Source: an uncultured Chloroflexota bacterium (lineage in GTDB: Bacteria > Chloroflexota > Limnocylindria > Limnocylindrales > CSP1-4). Taken from it: a stretch of DNA of 9,231 nucleotides. Under the pieces are notes generated by a model. That model was not told the DNA's origin, made no database searches, and saw only the letters and a program-made list of their open reading frames with translations. The stretch covers positions 1-9,231 of the forward strand of contig CAIYZX010000281.1 in NCBI GenBank assembly GCA_903930745.1. The letters are read 5' to 3'. A program made the position numbers and the translations under genes. Position 1 is the stretch's first letter, and the number at the start of each line of letters is the position of its first letter. Positions 1-6,847 of the stretch are shown in pieces.

Positions 1-1
1 G

Positions 2-736
2 GTGAACGGGACGCGGACCGCCACCAGCCCGGACGGGCTGACCACCACCTGGCACGCGGACCACGTCCGCGAGCTCGTCGTGAACGCCGCCCCGGACTAC
101 GCCTCGCGAACCGTCACGTCCGCCGGGGGCGTCACGGTCATCGTGCTCGTCCGTCCGGGCCAGCCCGCCGGTGCCATCGCGGACGCCGCCGTCACGGCCC
201 TGGACCGCCTCACCGCCCGCCTGGGCCCCTTCCCGTGGCCGGTCCTGCGCATCGTCCAGTCCAGCGGCGGCTACGGCATGGAGGGCCCGGGGATCGTCTG
301 GATCCCGGGCGGCGTGGCGGCGTCCAACCGCGCGTACCTCGTCACGCACGAGATCGTCCACCAGTGGTTCTACGGCGTGGTGGGCAACGACCAGGCGCGC
401 GAGCCGTTCGCGGACGAGGCGCTCACCGACATGGTGGCGAGGAACGTCCTGGGCATGCGGCGCGGGTCCCGCTGCCCCACCGCCCGGCTGGACCGGCCCA
501 TCTACGACTACTCGGCCGCCTGCTACTACGAGACCATCTACATCGGCGGCGGCAACCTCATCGACGACGCCCGGCGCACCATGGGCACCGCCACGTTCTA
601 CGCCACGCTGCGGCGGTATCTTGCGGACCACCGGTGGGGCCTGGTGCACACCCGGACGCTGCTGGATGCGCTGGACGCCGCGACGCCCACGGACCTGGCC
701 GCGGGCTGGCGCACCCGCTTCCCCACCCTGTACTGA
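2..736 (+). CDS. M1-family zinc aminopeptidase, C-terminal part (5' truncated by window edge)
   Basis: Partial metallopeptidase of the M1 (gluzincin) family, which removes N-terminal residues from peptides using one zinc ion. The frame is open from the first bases, so the in-frame GTG at position 2 need not be the real start. Counting residues from there, the zinc site HEIVH is at 116-120 and the third ligand, Glu139 in ADEAL, follows after exactly 18 residues, giving the diagnostic HEXXH-X18-E. The substrate-binding G-x-M-E-N segment appears as GYGMEGPGIV (Glu94), preceded by the family-typical LGPFPWPVLRIV. Tyr175, Tyr176 or Tyr180 may supply the transition-state tyrosine. The tail resembles the 'xxFxxxLRRYLxxHRWG' end of the catalytic domain. 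The long N-terminal beta domain is missing upstream, and no large C-terminal helical domain follows, so this is the short bacterial form. The gene lies 30 bp ahead of the acetyltransferase on the same strand. Substrate unknown. Confidence 0.88.
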   Translation: MNGTRTATSPDGLTTTWHADHVRELVVNAAPDYASRTVTSAGGVTVIVLVRPGQPAGAIADAAVTALDRLTARLGPFPWPVLRIVQSSGGYGMEGPGIVWIPGGVAASNRAYLVTHEIVHQWFYGVVGNDQAREPFADEALTDMVARNVLGMRRGSRCPTARLDRPIYDYSAACYYETIYIGGGNLIDDARRTMGTATFYATLRRYLADHRWGLVHTRTLLDALDAATPTDLAAGWRTRFPTLY

Positions 737-766
737 CCGAAGCCGCCCGGAGCCAGAGCCACGCCG

Positions 767-1363
767 ATGCCCATCCCCGCCACGCTCCGTCTCGCCACCG
801 CGGCGGACGCCGCCGCCATCGCCGCGATCTACGCGCCGTACGTCACGGACTCCGTGATCAGCTTCGAGCTCGTGCCGCCGGACGCCGCGGAGATGGCGGG
901 GCGCATCGAGAGGATCGTCGCCCGCACGCCGTACGTGGTGGCGGAGGTGGACGGCGTGGTCCGCGCGTACGCGTACGGGTCGCGGCACCGCGACCGCGCG
1001 GCGTACGACTGGACCGTGGAGACCACGGTCTACGTGGACCGCTCGCTGCACCGCTCCGGGCTGGGCCGGCGAACGATGGTGGCGGTCCTGGACCTGCTGC
1101 GCCTGCAGGGCGCCCACCTCGCAGTGGCGGGGATCACGCCGCCCAACCCCGGGTCCATCGGGCTGCACGAGGCGCTGGGGTTCCGGGACATCGGCACGTT
1201 CGAGGCCATCGGGTACAAGTTCGGCGCCTGGCACGGCGTCACGTGGATGGCCCTGGAGCTGGGACCGCGCGCGGACGTGCCTGCACCGCTTCGGCCCATG
1301 CCGGAGCTTGCCGTGACGGCGGAGGCGGAGATGCGCGAGATCCTGGAGCGGGGCTCGCGCTAG
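767..1363 (+). CDS. GNAT N-acetyltransferase, phosphinothricin/methionine-sulfoximine acetyltransferase-like
   Basis: A 198-residue cytoplasmic GNAT enzyme that transfers acetyl from acetyl-CoA to an amino group. Family-typical elements in order: N-terminal LRLATAADAAAIAAIYAPYV (7-26), the SVISFE segment (29-34) seen in Pat/Bar and YncA-like enzymes, the core strand TTVYVD (86-91), the acetyl-CoA pyrophosphate loop RSGLGRR (96-102), then NPGSIGLHEALGF (127-139) and GYKFGAWH (149-156), both hallmarks of the phosphinothricin acetyltransferase branch. About 30 extra C-terminal residues follow the core. In this family most chromosomal members act on methionine sulfoximine/sulfone or related amino acids, so herbicide resistance should not be assumed. 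The only Shine-Dalgarno-like match is GGAG at 749-752, which is too far away to be convincing. It may be co-transcribed with the upstream peptidase (30-bp gap). Family confident, substrate not. Confidence 0.92.
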   Translation: MPIPATLRLATAADAAAIAAIYAPYVTDSVISFELVPPDAAEMAGRIERIVARTPYVVAEVDGVVRAYAYGSRHRDRAAYDWTVETTVYVDRSLHRSGLGRRTMVAVLDLLRLQGAHLAVAGITPPNPGSIGLHEALGFRDIGTFEAIGYKFGAWHGVTWMALELGPRADVPAPLRPMPELAVTAEAEMREILERGSR

Positions 1364-1365
1364 TG

Positions 1366-1388
1366 GGCGCTGCGGTTCGCGAGGCGCC
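1366..1388. terminator. possible hairpin between convergent genes
   Basis: In the 31-bp gap between the convergent acetyltransferase and bioY stops, GGCGC (1366-1370) can pair with GCGCC (1384-1388), and the inner GCG (1372-1374) with CGC (1378-1380) around a GTT loop, with an uneven internal bulge. The position suits a shared terminator, but there is no T-tract on either side and GC-rich DNA forms such stems by chance. Confidence 0.25.
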
Positions 1389-1394
1389 GAGCCG

Positions 1395-2039
1395 TCAGCG
1401 GTCTGAGGGCCGGCGGCCCACCACCCACCACGCGGACGGGAAGACCACGGCGGCGGCCACGGCCTTGGCAAGGTCCAGCCACAGGAACGGCAGGAGGCCC
1501 TTGGCGATGGCGTCAGACGGGCTCATGCCGGTCACGAGCGCCAGCCAGGGCACACCCAGCAGGTAGATGACCGCGGATGCGAGGACGGTGGCGCCCAGCG
1601 AGCCCGTGAGACGGCGGTCCCAGCCAAGCTCCGCGAGCCGGCCAACGAGCGCTCCCGCGGCGATGAAGCCCAGGAGGTAGCCGCCCGTGGCGCCCCAGAT
1701 CACGCCGATCCCGCCCTTGCCCTCCGCGAAGAACGGGAGTCCGATGACGCCGAGTGCGACGTAGAGCGCGGCCGCGATCCCGCCACGGCGGAGACCGAGC
1801 GCGCCGCCCACGACGAGGACGCCGAAGTTCTGCAGCGTGATGGGCACCGGGTTGCCCGGCAGCGGGATCACGACTCGCGAGGCAAGGAAGATCAGCACGG
1901 CGCCGGTGATGACCAGGATCACATCCCGGAGACGGGGCGAGGTCCGCTCCCCGACCCGCACGGGGACGAGGAAGTCGCCGATGGTCAGGCCCTTCTCGGC
2001 TGCGGGCACGCGCGTCAGGGACGGGATGGCGTAGGACAT
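1395..2039 (-). CDS. bioY: BioY, biotin ECF transporter substrate-binding (S) component
   Basis: A 214-residue integral membrane protein that captures biotin at the outer face and works with an energy-coupling (EcfA/EcfT or BioM/BioN) module. About six hydrophobic segments run from residue 39 to 207. BioY signatures seen: PVPITLQ (64-70), GGALGLRRGG (78-87), ALYVALGVIGLPFFAEGKGG (91-110), GATGGYLLGF (116-125), and a C-terminal LLPFLWLDLAKAV in place of the more usual PFLPGDLxK. The ATG at 2039 is chosen because GAGGAG lies just before it. The longer frame starting at a GTG at 2054 would place that Shine-Dalgarno inside the coding region. No biotin biosynthesis genes, bioM or bioN are in the window, so it presumably uses a shared ECF module encoded elsewhere or acts alone. 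The gene is 108 bp downstream of the ABC permease with room for its own promoter. Confidence 0.95.
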   Translation of the reverse strand: MSYAIPSLTRVPAAEKGLTIGDFLVPVRVGERTSPRLRDVILVITGAVLIFLASRVVIPLPGNPVPITLQNFGVLVVGGALGLRRGGIAAALYVALGVIGLPFFAEGKGGIGVIWGATGGYLLGFIAAGALVGRLAELGWDRRLTGSLGATVLASAVIYLLGVPWLALVTGMSPSDAIAKGLLPFLWLDLAKAVAAAVVFPSAWWVVGRRPSDR

Positions 2040-2043
2040 TGGG

Positions 2044-2049
2044 CTCCTC
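2044..2049 (-). promoter_or_regulatory. Shine-Dalgarno sequence deciding the bioY start
   Basis: GAGGAG on the minus strand ends 4 nt before the ATG at 2039. It is the clearest ribosome binding site in the window and supports this ATG over the in-frame GTG at 2054. Confidence 0.75.
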
Positions 2050-2083
2050 TTCACGCTGGCCGGTCACCCGGCGGTGCAGCGCA

Positions 2084-2114
2084 AGTCTAGCGCGCAGGGC
2101 TGCTCATCGCCCAA
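2084..2114 (-). promoter_or_regulatory. weak candidate promoter for bioY
   Basis: On the minus strand TTGGGC (2114-2109) and TAGACT (2089-2084) resemble -35 and -10 boxes, with a 19-nt spacer that is longer than ideal. The predicted leader would be about 38 nt. The 108-bp gap from the permease makes a separate promoter plausible, and no biotin-repressor-like palindrome was seen in it. Read-through from the ABC genes is an alternative. Confidence 0.28.
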
Positions 2115-2147
2115 GCCGGAGACGCAACGCGCACGGCGGGGCGCAGG

Positions 2148-4703
2148 CTACTCGCCGCGGACGGCACTCACGATGGGCCGGCCGCCGGCGATGCGCGCGG
2201 GCTGCGCCGCGGACAGCATCGCGAGACCCACGCCCAGCACGAAGGCCACGGCCATGGACGAGAACGGCAGCGAGAGCCCGTCCTCGAGGCGTCCGCCGCC
2301 CGTCGCCACCAGCAGCACCCCCGAGACGAGCCCGGCCACGATGCCGAGGACCGCGCCGATCACGCCCAGGATGCCCGCCTCCACGATGACGCTGCGCCAT
2401 ACCTGGCGCCGGCTCATGCCGGCCGCACGGAGCATGCCGATCTCGCGGACGCGCTCCAGCGTGTCCATGGAGAGCGTGTTCACGATGCCGAAGGCGGCGA
2501 TCACCACGGCCGCGAGGGCGATCAGGTCCAGCAGGCCGAAGACGCGGTCCAGCGCCTCCGTGACGGCTCCCTCGATCTTGGAGAGGGGCGCCACCGAGAG
2601 CGCCCACTGGCGCGCGAGCTCGGCGACGGCGGCCGAGGCCGTGGCATGGTCGCCGGTGGCGTACCGAACCGCGAAGGCGTCCGCGCCCTGGACGCCGAAG
2701 TGCTCCTCCGCGTCCTTCCAGCCCACGAGCACGCCCTCGCCGCTCCGGCCGGGGAAGGACCGCTGGACGATGCCCACCACCTTGAGCTCCACGAGACCCT
2801 GCTGCGTGGCAACGGCGAGCGTGTCGTCATAGTGGACGCCGAGGCGCGCCGCGCGGTCGCGGGGGACGATCACGGCACCCCCGGCATCCAGCGCGGCGAG
2901 GGCTGCGGCCCGGTCACCGGCGAGGAAGACGAGGCGGCCGTCCGACGCGAGGTCGCTGCCGCGGATCGCCGTGGCGTCCAGGCGGGCGCCCTTGAAGGCG
3001 AGGTCGAAGGTGGCGATGGGGGTGGCGCTCTGCACGCCATCGACCTGGAGGAGCTGCTCGTCAACGCCGCCCTCGCCCACCGGGGCAGGTGCGATGGCGG
3101 TGAGGACCTCGTCGCCCGGTACCACCTCCTTGAGCCAGCCCGTTGCGGTGGCACGGGCGTTCTCCTGGACGGCGCCCATGGCGACCACCATCGCGAGGCC
3201 CACCACGAGCGTGCCGACGGTCAGCGTGGTCCGGCTGCGGTCGCGCCCGATGGCGGCGCGCGCCAGGCGCTCCTCCAGGCGGAAGAGGGCCGCAAACGGC
3301 AGGCCGGCGAGGCGGGCGAGCGGCCGCAGGATCGCCGGCATCACCAGCACGGTGACGAGGAGGATGACGTAGAGGGCGATCGCCCGGAGGGCGCCAAGGG
3401 GAGCTCCGGCGCCAACCGGCAGCAGGAGGATGGCGGCGAAGCCCACCACGGCCATCACCACCACGAGCCAGCCGGTCCGCGCTCGGACGGCCACGCCCGG
3501 GTTGGAGCGGGCCCGCAGGGCGATGACCGGGCTGACGGACGCGGCACGGCGCGCCGGCTCCAGGGCGGCAACCAGGGTCACCAGGATGCCGGCGGCGAAT
3601 CCCGCGATCACGGCGCCCGGGATCACGTCCGGCCGGTCAAGGTTGATGTTGCCGCTGGCCCGCAGGAGGATCGCGGAGACCTCGGCAAGCGCAAAGCCGG
3701 CAAGGATGCCCACGAGCGAGCCCACGACGCCCAGCACCAGCGCCTGGGTCACCACGACCCGGACCACCTGGCCGCGGCTCGCGCCGTTGGCCCGCAGCAG
3801 GCCCAGCTCGCGGATCCGCTCGATCACGGTCATGGACAGCGTGTTGAAGATCAGGAAGGCGGCCGCGAACAGCGTGATGGACGCGAGCAGCGCGAGGGTC
3901 CCGCGGATGCCCGCCGTGGAGGCCCGCATGGACTCCGCCATCTCCTTGGGCGAGGAGAGGATGTAGGGCTCCGTGGTGATGGCGGACGCCAGCGACGTGC
4001 GGATCACGTCCACCGAGGCGCCGTCCGCGAGGACCACGTCCACGCGTGTGACCCCGATCAGCGAGCCGTCCGCAGGGGCGGTCTCGCCGTCCGCGAGGCC
4101 CATGGTCTGCACCGTCCCGATGGGCATGATGACCACGCGCCCGCCGGAACCCAGCGCCGGCCCGTCGCCCGCGAGGATGCCGACGATGCGCGCATGCACG
4201 GGGGCCGAGGCGCCCAGGAGCGTGATCTCCGACGCGAGGTCCAGGCCCTCGTCCCTGGCCAGGCGCTCGGTGATCAGGGCGGCGGTCTCATCGAGACCGG
4301 TGAGCGGCTTGCCGCGCACGAGGCCCAGGTCCCGGACGTGCTTCTCCTTCGCCGGGTCAACACCCACGATGGTGACGGGGTCCGTCTGCTGGCGGAGATC
4401 CGTGAAGGGGCCGAGGAAGGACTTGCGCTCGATGACGGGGGCCACGGCGGCCACGCCCGGCACGCTCTCGATGGCGGTCACGGCGGCGGACGAGAGTCCC
4501 GCCTGCGCGAAGCCGCTGATCCGCAGGTCCGCGCGCCCAACGATGGACGCGACGGTCCGGTCCACGGCGGAATCCAGGCCGGAGTTGACCGCGATGGCAG
4601 CCACGAGGACGGCGACGCCGATGGCGATGCCCGAGATGGTCAGGACGCTCCGGGCGGGCCTCGCGATGAGGCTGCGCCAGGCGTACGGGACGAGGCCGCG
4701 CAT
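2148..4703 (-). CDS. ABC transporter permease with two FtsX domains (MacB/LolC-E-like)
   Basis: An 851-residue membrane protein, the transmembrane partner of the adjacent ATPase. Segments in order: TM1 at about 18-40; a first extracytoplasmic MacB_PCD-like domain (43-265); FtsX domain 1 with TMs near 270-292, 315-345 and 362-382, ending in the conserved LEPARRAASVSPVIALR (391-397 core); two more TMs near 411-430 and 440-460; a TM near 491-511; a second extracytoplasmic domain (515-715); and FtsX domain 2 with TMs near 722-745, 772-800 and 815-832, ending in AAQPARIAG. The paired ELGLLRANGASRGQV (299-313) and EIGMLRAAGMSRRQV (754-768) motifs after the domain TMs show internal duplication. This is the fused ten-TM form, so one chain may supply a full transmembrane unit. 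Family members extract lipoproteins, export peptides or drive mechanotransmission; the substrate here is unknown. The start is 6 bp after the ATPase stop without a clear Shine-Dalgarno, which suggests translational coupling. Confidence 0.95.
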   Translation of the reverse strand: MRGLVPYAWRSLIARPARSVLTISGIAIGVAVLVAAIAVNSGLDSAVDRTVASIVGRADLRISGFAQAGLSSAAVTAIESVPGVAAVAPVIERKSFLGPFTDLRQQTDPVTIVGVDPAKEKHVRDLGLVRGKPLTGLDETAALITERLARDEGLDLASEITLLGASAPVHARIVGILAGDGPALGSGGRVVIMPIGTVQTMGLADGETAPADGSLIGVTRVDVVLADGASVDVIRTSLASAITTEPYILSSPKEMAESMRASTAGIRGTLALLASITLFAAAFLIFNTLSMTVIERIRELGLLRANGASRGQVVRVVVTQALVLGVVGSLVGILAGFALAEVSAILLRASGNINLDRPDVIPGAVIAGFAAGILVTLVAALEPARRAASVSPVIALRARSNPGVAVRARTGWLVVVMAVVGFAAILLLPVGAGAPLGALRAIALYVILLVTVLVMPAILRPLARLAGLPFAALFRLEERLARAAIGRDRSRTTLTVGTLVVGLAMVVAMGAVQENARATATGWLKEVVPGDEVLTAIAPAPVGEGGVDEQLLQVDGVQSATPIATFDLAFKGARLDATAIRGSDLASDGRLVFLAGDRAAALAALDAGGAVIVPRDRAARLGVHYDDTLAVATQQGLVELKVVGIVQRSFPGRSGEGVLVGWKDAEEHFGVQGADAFAVRYATGDHATASAAVAELARQWALSVAPLSKIEGAVTEALDRVFGLLDLIALAAVVIAAFGIVNTLSMDTLERVREIGMLRAAGMSRRQVWRSVIVEAGILGVIGAVLGIVAGLVSGVLLVATGGGRLEDGLSLPFSSMAVAFVLGVGLAMLSAAQPARIAGGRPIVSAVRGE

Positions 4704-4709
4704 GGCGGT

Positions 4710-5516
4710 CTAGAGGCCGATCGCGGCGAGCCGGGCGATGAGCGGACCCGCGGCGTGGTCCTCGCGCCGGCCAAGGACGATCTCGTCGCGGATCTGGCCG
4801 TCGCCAACCACGAAGACGCGGTCCGCATACGCGGCAGCCTTCGCGTCGTGGGTGACCAGGACCACGGTCTGGCCGCGATCCACGCAGCTCCGCCAGAGCG
4901 CGTTGAGGATCTCCAGGCCGGTGGTGAAGTCAAGGTTGCCGGTGGGCTCGTCCGCGAACAGGAGCGAGGGCCGGGTGACGAGCGCGCGGGCCACGGCAAC
5001 GCGCTGCTGTTCGCCTGCGGACAGCTCGTCAGGCTTGTGGCGCTCCTTGCCGGTGAGCTCCACGAGGTCGATGGCGTCGCGGATGCGCAGCGCGATCTCC
5101 GGGGACTTGGGGTCCTGGCCCGCGATGGTGAACGGGAGGCCCACGTTCTCCGTGACGTTCAGCAGCGGCACGAGGTTGAACGACTGGAAGACGAACCCGG
5201 TGCGCTCGCGGCGCAGCTTCGTCGCCTGGTCGTCCGAGAGGCGGCCGATGGGCTCACCGTCCAGGAAGACCTCCCCGGACGTGGGGTGGTCAAGGCCGCC
5301 CAGGAGCTGGAGCAGCGTGGACTTGCCGGAGCCGGACGGACCCATGAGGGCGACGAACTCGCCGGGCATCACCTCGAGCGAGACGCCGCGCACGGCCTCC
5401 ACCACCTCACCGGGCATGCGGTACTGCCGGCGGACGGCGCGCGCCTCCAGGATGGGCTGGTCATCGGGGTGCCGGCGCGCCTTCACGGCCGTGTCCTGCG
5501 GGTGCTGGGTGGTCAT
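4710..5516 (-). CDS. ABC transporter ATP-binding protein, LolD/MacB type
   Basis: A 268-residue nucleotide-binding subunit that powers the FtsX-type permease directly downstream. All motifs are present: Walker A GPSGSGKST (59-67), Q-loop at Gln111 in FVFQSFNLVPLLNVTENV, signature LSAGEQQRVAVARAL (165-179), Walker B LLFADEP (185-191) with catalytic Glu190, D-loop GNLD (193-196) and switch His223 in LVTHD. The FQSFNLxPxLxxxENV segment is typical of the LolD/MacB/FtsE group. The signature has Ala where LSGGE is usual, a common variant. The first 21 residues are a polar, Pro-rich extension before the ABC core. Start choice is only moderately firm because no good Shine-Dalgarno precedes the ATG. 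The ATG overlaps the TGA of a tiny upstream frame (ATGA). Confidence 0.95.
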   Translation of the reverse strand: MTTQHPQDTAVKARRHPDDQPILEARAVRRQYRMPGEVVEAVRGVSLEVMPGEFVALMGPSGSGKSTLLQLLGGLDHPTSGEVFLDGEPIGRLSDDQATKLRRERTGFVFQSFNLVPLLNVTENVGLPFTIAGQDPKSPEIALRIRDAIDLVELTGKERHKPDELSAGEQQRVAVARALVTRPSLLFADEPTGNLDFTTGLEILNALWRSCVDRGQTVVLVTHDAKAAAYADRVFVVGDGQIRDEIVLGRREDHAAGPLIARLAAIGL

Positions 5517-5545
5517 GCGGCTCGCTCGCTGCGGGTGGTTGCCAT
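5513..5545 (-). other. possible 10-codon coupling/leader ORF ahead of the ABC ATPase
   Basis: After the CAP gene stop, an ATG at 5545 opens a 10-residue frame (MATTRSERAA) whose TGA overlaps the ATPase ATG as ATGA. Such an arrangement could pass ribosomes from the CAP gene to the ATPase. No Shine-Dalgarno precedes it, and a frame this short can arise by chance. Confidence 0.2.
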
Positions 5546-5550
5546 GGTGG

Positions 5551-6525
5551 TCAGCTGCCGAAGAACTGCGCGGTGATCGTGGAGAGGATGGTATCGACCA
5601 GGTTCATCTCCGGCACGGAGTCCCAGACACGCAGGGTGCTCTCGCCGGGCTCGCCCGGCTCCGTGCTCTCCAGGGGTCCGGAGGTGGCCGGCTCCTCGAT
5701 GTTGGAGCTGGTTGGCTGGGGTGTCGCCACCGGCTCGCTCGTGGGCGAGGGCGAGGGCGAGGCGGTGGGCGTGGGGCTGGGCGTGGGGCTGGGCGTGGGC
5801 GTGGGCTCCGCGGTGGGCCTCGCGGTGGGCCTCGCGGTGGGCCTCGGCGTTGGCCTGGCCGTGGGCTTGACCGTGGGCTTGACCGTGGGCTTGACCGTTG
5901 GCTTGACCGTGGGCTTGACCGTGGGCTTCGGCGTTGGCGTCGGCGTGGCGGAGCTGCCGCACTTGTCCGCGAACAGCGCCGTCCAGATGTACTTGTCGCC
6001 GGTGGTCCGGATGGCGCCAACGGCCACCACGTCCCAGGCCCTGCCCATGATGTTGGCCCGATGGCCGGACGAGTTCATGAACGAGTCGAACACGTAGTTC
6101 GTCACGTCCGTCTCGGACGCGCCCGGCCAGGTGACGGTCCCGATGTTCTCGCCCCCCAGGTTGAAGCAGTAGTTGTACTTGAACTGCATGTAGTAGAAGA
6201 CGTTCTCGTTGCCGTTGCCCGGGATCGTGTGACTGAAGTAGTTCCGGTCAACCATGTCCTGGGAGCGCCAGCGGGCGATGGTGCGCAACGCCGTGTCAAG
6301 CCTGAGGGTCCGCAGCCCGGCGGCGGCCCGCGCCTGGTTCTGCAGCTGGATCAGGATCCCCTCCGAGTTGCTGCTGAACGTGCCCTCGTCCCATGCCCGG
6401 GCTCCCTGCGGATTGGCCAGCAGGCCCAGGGAGACGACCAGGAAGGCGATGGCAACGGACAGCCAGCCACGCCGGGCCGGTGCACCGGGTCGCGACGTCG
6501 CGGCTTGATCGGGTTCTGGACGCAT
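5551..6525 (-). CDS. secreted CAP/SCP-domain (YkwD-like) protein with Pro/Thr-rich repeat tail
   Basis: A 324-residue exported protein. The ATG at 6525 is preferred because it gives a standard signal peptide: charged PARRG (16-20), hydrophobic core WLSVAIAFLVVSLGLLA (21-37) and a likely cleavage after ARA (42-44). The frame is open a further 78 codons upstream, but that part is Arg/Pro-rich and lacks features. The CAP domain covers about 52-188: NQAR (63-66), YFSH with His99, GGENIG with Glu126, and HRANIM with His155, the conserved cavity residues of the family. Cys120 and Cys189 could form a disulfide. Residues 194-272 are low-complexity, including KPTV repeats, and may span the cell wall or be glycosylated. 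The last 50 residues are acidic then hydrophobic (TILSTITAQFF). No LPxTG motif or anchor helix is seen. Bacterial CAP proteins are mostly of unknown function. It lies 34 bp ahead of the ABC ATPase and is probably co-transcribed. Confidence 0.9.
   Translation of the reverse strand: MRPEPDQAATSRPGAPARRGWLSVAIAFLVVSLGLLANPQGARAWDEGTFSSNSEGILIQLQNQARAAAGLRTLRLDTALRTIARWRSQDMVDRNYFSHTIPGNGNENVFYYMQFKYNYCFNLGGENIGTVTWPGASETDVTNYVFDSFMNSSGHRANIMGRAWDVVAVGAIRTTGDKYIWTALFADKCGSSATPTPTPKPTVKPTVKPTVKPTVKPTVKPTARPTPRPTARPTARPTAEPTPTPSPTPSPTPTASPSPSPTSEPVATPQPTSSNIEEPATSGPLESTEPGEPGESTLRVWDSVPEMNLVDTILSTITAQFFGS
5859..5930. repeat. 12-bp tandem repeat, six copies, inside the CAP gene
   Basis: The unit CCGTGGGCTTGA (plus strand) occurs at 5859, 5871, 5883 and 5907 exactly, at 5895 with one change (CCGTTGGCTTGA), and at 5919 with a changed end. 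On the coding strand each unit reads Lys-Pro-Thr-Val. Near-identity at synonymous positions points to recent expansion by slippage. Diverged RPTA/PTPS units continue to about 5740 on the left side. Confidence 0.93.
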
Positions 6526-6689
6526 GTGGCGGGCGGTCTCTCGCGCGGCTTGATCACGGGCGTGATGGGCCTTGCCGACACGGTAGCGGGACCGGGCGCT
6601 CCGGTCACCGGGCCGAAGGTCCCACGTGGGCCACTCCACGGTACCTGACCCCGCCGGTCCCCGTGAGGTCCCCATTCCGGGAGTAGGTC

Positions 6690-6718
6690 GTGGCGGCCGG
6701 GGCGAGGTGCCGTATACT
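6690..6718 (+). promoter_or_regulatory. candidate promoter of tRNA-His
   Basis: TATACT at 6713-6718 is a strong sigma70-type -10 box (5 of 6 to consensus). The -35 position 17 nt upstream (6690-6695) reads GTGGCG, a poor match. Predicted initiation near 6725 would give a leader of about 36 nt before the tRNA. Because GTATAC is palindromic, a weaker minus-strand -10 (TATACG) is also possible, facing the CAP gene. Confidence 0.5.
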
Positions 6719-6737
6719 GCGGCACGTCGCCCCGGCC
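6695..6737. repeat. long near-perfect inverted repeat around the tRNA-His promoter -10 box
   Basis: The left arm is GGCCGGGGCGA (6695-6705), G6706, GTGCCG (6707-6712). The right arm is CGGCAC (6720-6725), G6726, TCGCCCCGGCC (6727-6737). The arms match at 17 of 18 positions, with a single G/G mismatch, around a 7-nt loop TATACTG (6713-6719). Pairing stops at 6694/6738. No T-tract follows on either strand, so it does not look like an intrinsic terminator. Its centre coincides with the best -10 hexamer in the region. Confidence 0.9.
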
Positions 6738-6760
6738 AGTGGCCGTGCGAGTGCGACATG

Positions 6761-6836
6761 GTGGCCTTAGCTCAATCGGCAGAGCATCGGATTGTGGCTC
6801 CGAAGGTCACGGGTTCGAGCCCCGTAGGCCACCCCA
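6761..6836 (+). tRNA. tRNA-His (anticodon GTG)
   Basis: Full cloverleaf: acceptor arm GTGGCCT with AGGCCAC (7 bp), D-arm GCTC/GAGC with the conserved GG in its loop (6778-6779), anticodon stem TCGGA/TCCGA around the loop TTGTGGC with anticodon GTG at 6794-6796, variable loop AGGTC, and T-arm ACGGG/CCCGT around TTCGAGC. Histidine identity is reinforced by an encoded G at -1 (6760) facing discriminator C73 (6833), the extra base pair recognised by histidyl-tRNA synthetase. The 3' CCA is encoded (6834-6836). It decodes CAC and CAU. Confidence 0.98.
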
Positions 6837-6847
6837 ACACACGCCTG

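Noticed and set aside
767..1363. Calling the acetyltransferase a herbicide-resistance gene (pat/bar)
   Set aside because: Family resemblance is clear, but most chromosomal homologues act on other amino-acid analogues, and substrate cannot be read from the sequence.
2646..5576. A 976-codon open frame on the plus strand, antisense to the ABC ATPase and permease
   Set aside because: It is a by-product of high GC codon use. Its product is His/Gly/Arg/Asp-rich without domains, while the minus-strand frames carry complete ABC motifs.
5740..5930. Repeats in this stretch as a possible CRISPR array
   Set aside because: The 12-bp units are contiguous with no spacers and stay in the CAP reading frame, so they are coding tandem repeats.
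4738..6648. A 636-codon plus-strand frame including Gly-Val and Arg-Gly repeats
   Set aside because: The repeats are the complement of the CAP gene's Pro/Thr-rich tail, and the rest has no recognisable protein features.
6526..6759. Extension of the CAP gene upstream to an ATG at 6759
   Set aside because: The extra 78 residues are Arg/Pro/Gly-rich, would bury the signal peptide internally, would run through the long palindrome, and would abut the tRNA. The ATG at 6525 gives a normal exported protein.
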